Positions 5,632-7,481 of a stretch of 7,481 nucleotides of DNA are shown in pieces (the first letter of the stretch is position 1; each line of letters starts with the position of its first letter). The stretch is from Caryophanales bacterium UBA1737 (GTDB taxonomy: Bacteria > Bacillota_I > Bacilli_A > ML615J-28 > CAG-313). The position numbers and the translations under genes were made by a program. Under the pieces are notes generated by a model. It saw only the letters and a list, made by a program, of their open reading frames with translations. It did no database searches and was not told where the DNA came from. The DNA is taken from contig DCIB01000008.1 of the NCBI GenBank assembly GCA_002315915.1, positions 1 through 7,481 of the forward strand. Reading direction: 5' to 3'.

Positions 5632-7374
5632 TTAATGTTTTAACGCATCACTTACTATTTTACCAGTGTCTTTAGTTAATTTAATAACTTTTCTATCATA
5701 AGTCATTAAACCATTAATTTCATCTTCTACATCAGATACTTGTGTATAAATAGATGCTGATAATCCTATTTTAATAAATGGTACAACTTGTTCTAAATAT
5801 AATTTTTTAAAATCTTCATTATATTTTTCGATTGATGGACATCCACCATAACCATATACATTATTAGAATAATGATGTCCATCAATCATAAGTGAATAGC
5901 CACCAAATTCTGTTAATATTAAGCATTTTGAAGTTTTCTTAAATTTAATACGTCTAAAATAAATATGTTTAGATGTAAAATCACTAAAGTTACCTACTTT
6001 AAACCATCCACTATATGGATCAATTAGTCTAGTTGAATCCTTTTCTTTTACCGCATTATATACTTTTTTTACATCATGTTCTCCCCATCCTTCATTAAAT
6101 ATTGTCCATAACGCAATACTTGGATGGTTATATAATGAATCTATTATTTCTAGTGAATGTTTAATAAAGAATTCTTTATCATTTTTCTTATAACAATTAA
6201 GTTTAAATCCTTTATTATTTAAAATAGTAGGTTGAATTGTATCAGTAAAGAATCTATATGGGAACATATTAACAAAGTCTTGCCATACAATAATACCTAA
6301 TTTATCGCATAGATAATACCACATATCATCTTCTACTTTAATATGTTTACGTAAAGTATTAAATCCTAATTCTTTAATAGTTTTTAAATCTTTTTCAACA
6401 ACATCAAGTGATGCTGGTGTATATATTCCATCAGGATAATATCCTTGATCAAGTAAACCATGCATAAAATAAGGTTTATTATTTAACATAATAACTTTAT
6501 TATCTAAATAATTATCAACACTAAATTTTCTAAAAGCAAAATAAGTAGTAATAGAATCATTACCATATGTAATATCTACATCATATAAAGTAGGGTCTTC
6601 TGGTGTCCAATATTTAATATCATCAAATAATATATTAATATTATTTGTATTAAAAGATAATTCCTTAATTATTTTTTTATCTAAATATATTTTAATATTA
6701 CCTTCTAAATCATTATTATTAGAATTAATAATAACATTTAAAGTCTTTGTATCAAAGTATGGTGTTATTTTAAGTGATTTTATATAATTATTTGGAACAG
6801 ATTCAATCCATACTGTTTTCCATATACCAGATACTGGAGTATACCACATACCTTTATGATCTGTTCTTTGTTTACCATAAGGTAAATAATGTGATAGTTC
6901 ATCTACAACAATTACATATAAATCATTATGTTCTTTTATATAATCACTTACTTCAAAATTAAAAGGTAAATATCCGCCAATATGATTACCAATATAATTA
7001 TTATTTAAATAAACATCACATTTTTGATCTACTGCACCAAAATGAAGTAATACTAAATCATTTAATTTTTTATAATCAAAAGATAAATGATATACAAGTA
7101 TATCATCCTTTAATAAATTATATTCAACTCCTGATAATTGTGATTCTATAGCAAATGGAACTACTATTTTTTTATTATAAGATTTATTAAATATATCATT
7201 TATATTAAATAAATCTTTCTTATATATTTCATAATCCCAAATACCATTTAAATTAATATAATTAGATTTATTCTCATCACGTTTCAATTGAGGACGAGGA
7301 TAATAATTTAAAGGATTATTTTTATTAAAACTATTATTTGTAGTTAGTTTATTATATGATTTTACTTCTTTCAT
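5632..7374 (-). CDS. GH2-family glycoside hydrolase, probable beta-galactosidase
   Basis: A 580-residue cytoplasmic enzyme without a signal peptide; it probably splits lactose or other beta-galactosides so that galK can use the galactose. Three GH2 domains are visible. A sugar-binding jelly roll (about 40-195) carries YPRPQLKRD, LNGIWDYEI, VPFAIESQLSGVEY and KGMWYTPVSGIWKTVWIE. A beta-sandwich lies at about 196-285. The TIM barrel runs from about 290, with LRKHIKVEDDMWYYLCDKLGIIVWQDF around Arg342. The acid/base is Glu428 in IFNEGWGE and the nucleophile is Glu489 in LTEFGGY. It belongs to the short GH2 type and lacks the C-terminal domains of the roughly 1,000-residue LacZ, so I give no lacZ symbol. 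The galactosidase call rests on the galK-galT operon; GH2 motifs alone would also fit beta-glucuronidase or another specificity. GGAGA (7383-7387), 7-8 nt before the ATG, supports the start. Confidence 0.88.
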   Translation of the reverse strand: MKEVKSYNKLTTNNSFNKNNPLNYYPRPQLKRDENKSNYINLNGIWDYEIYKKDLFNINDIFNKSYNKKIVVPFAIESQLSGVEYNLLKDDILVYHLSFDYKKLNDLVLLHFGAVDQKCDVYLNNNYIGNHIGGYLPFNFEVSDYIKEHNDLYVIVVDELSHYLPYGKQRTDHKGMWYTPVSGIWKTVWIESVPNNYIKSLKITPYFDTKTLNVIINSNNNDLEGNIKIYLDKKIIKELSFNTNNINILFDDIKYWTPEDPTLYDVDITYGNDSITTYFAFRKFSVDNYLDNKVIMLNNKPYFMHGLLDQGYYPDGIYTPASLDVVEKDLKTIKELGFNTLRKHIKVEDDMWYYLCDKLGIIVWQDFVNMFPYRFFTDTIQPTILNNKGFKLNCYKKNDKEFFIKHSLEIIDSLYNHPSIALWTIFNEGWGEHDVKKVYNAVKEKDSTRLIDPYSGWFKVGNFSDFTSKHIYFRRIKFKKTSKCLILTEFGGYSLMIDGHHYSNNVYGYGGCPSIEKYNEDFKKLYLEQVVPFIKIGLSASIYTQVSDVEDEINGLMTYDRKVIKLTKDTGKIVSDALKH

Positions 7375-7397
7375 AATAAATTCTCCATATATAATTT

Positions 7398-7425
7398 ATT
7401 ATACAATATCTACATATAAAAACAA
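7398..7425 (-). promoter_or_regulatory. Promoter of the galactoside operon
   Basis: On the minus strand TTGTTT (7420-7425) and a perfect TATAAT (7398-7403) are separated by 16 bp. The expected start near 7391 leaves a leader of about 17 nt containing the GGAGA ribosome-binding site. The partial -35 fits a promoter that needs an activator. No catabolite-repression (cre) motif is seen over it. Confidence 0.6.
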
Positions 7426-7448
7426 AGTAAAATATCTAAAAGAAACAA

Positions 7449-7474
7449 GGTAACCAAAAGTGTTGGGTACCCAA
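7449..7474. promoter_or_regulatory. Candidate regulator site upstream of the operon: direct repeat and 12-bp palindrome
   Basis: GGTAACCAA (7449-7457) and GGTACCCAA (7466-7474) agree at 8 of 9 bases and lie 17 bp apart. The second is part of a perfect 12-bp palindrome, TTGGGTACCCAA (7463-7474). These GC-containing words stand out in AT-rich intergenic DNA. Relative to the proposed start at 7391 they lie at about -58 to -83, a usual place for an activator. The regulator is not in the window. Confidence 0.4.
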
Positions 7475-7481
7475 TAAATTG

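Noticed and set aside
6774..6962. Plus-strand open frame of 62 codons
   Set aside because: It is antisense to the GH2 sugar-binding domain and is a composition artefact.
7391..7481. Catabolite-repression (cre) or LacI-type operator
   Set aside because: No sequence with the central CG and flanking arms of these operators is present; the palindrome found has a TA centre.

Overview
The window is a strongly AT-rich stretch of bacterial chromosome, apparently from a low-GC Bacillota-like organism. The galactose-1-phosphate uridylyltransferase is the class II type usual in that phylum, and ribosome-binding sites are of the AGGAG/AAGAGG kind. TGA ends galK while tryptophan is always TGG, so the genetic code is the standard bacterial one and not the Mycoplasma code. 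An uncultured gut or host-associated lineage would fit, but nothing here fixes the species.

Right half (about 7481 to 2996, read on the minus strand): a compact galactoside-use operon. A promoter near 7398-7425 precedes a cytoplasmic GH2 glycosidase (probable beta-galactosidase), then galK (galactokinase), then galT. Genes are 12 nt apart or overlap by 4 nt, and the operon ends in a perfect 14-bp stem terminator. Together they would free galactose from a galactoside, phosphorylate it and transfer it to UDP. The epimerase galE, a mutarotase and a transporter are not in the window and must be encoded elsewhere or lie beyond the right edge. A direct repeat at 7449-7474 is a candidate activator site.

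Middle (2903 to 2115, minus): a PIG-L/LmbE-family zinc-dependent deacetylase downstream of the operon terminator, separate or reached by read-through. It is convergent with a TetR-family regulator (1431-2003, plus), and a hairpin between them can stop transcription both ways.

Left part (1431 to 158): the TetR gene is divergent from an exported DUF4434-type TIM-barrel protein. The 118-bp gap between them holds a 16-bp inverted repeat in the TetR promoter and a matching half-site over the extended -10 of the DUF4434 gene. This suggests a local autoregulated switch, and the TetR gene looks leaderless.

Left edge (1-84): two diverged copies of a 45-bp-period repeat, less AT-rich than the rest, with a conserved 16-bp core. 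They are probably the end of an array that continues outside the window, and are the least explained feature here. The genes themselves are recognisable families; I see no clear sign of a wholly new defence or mobile system.
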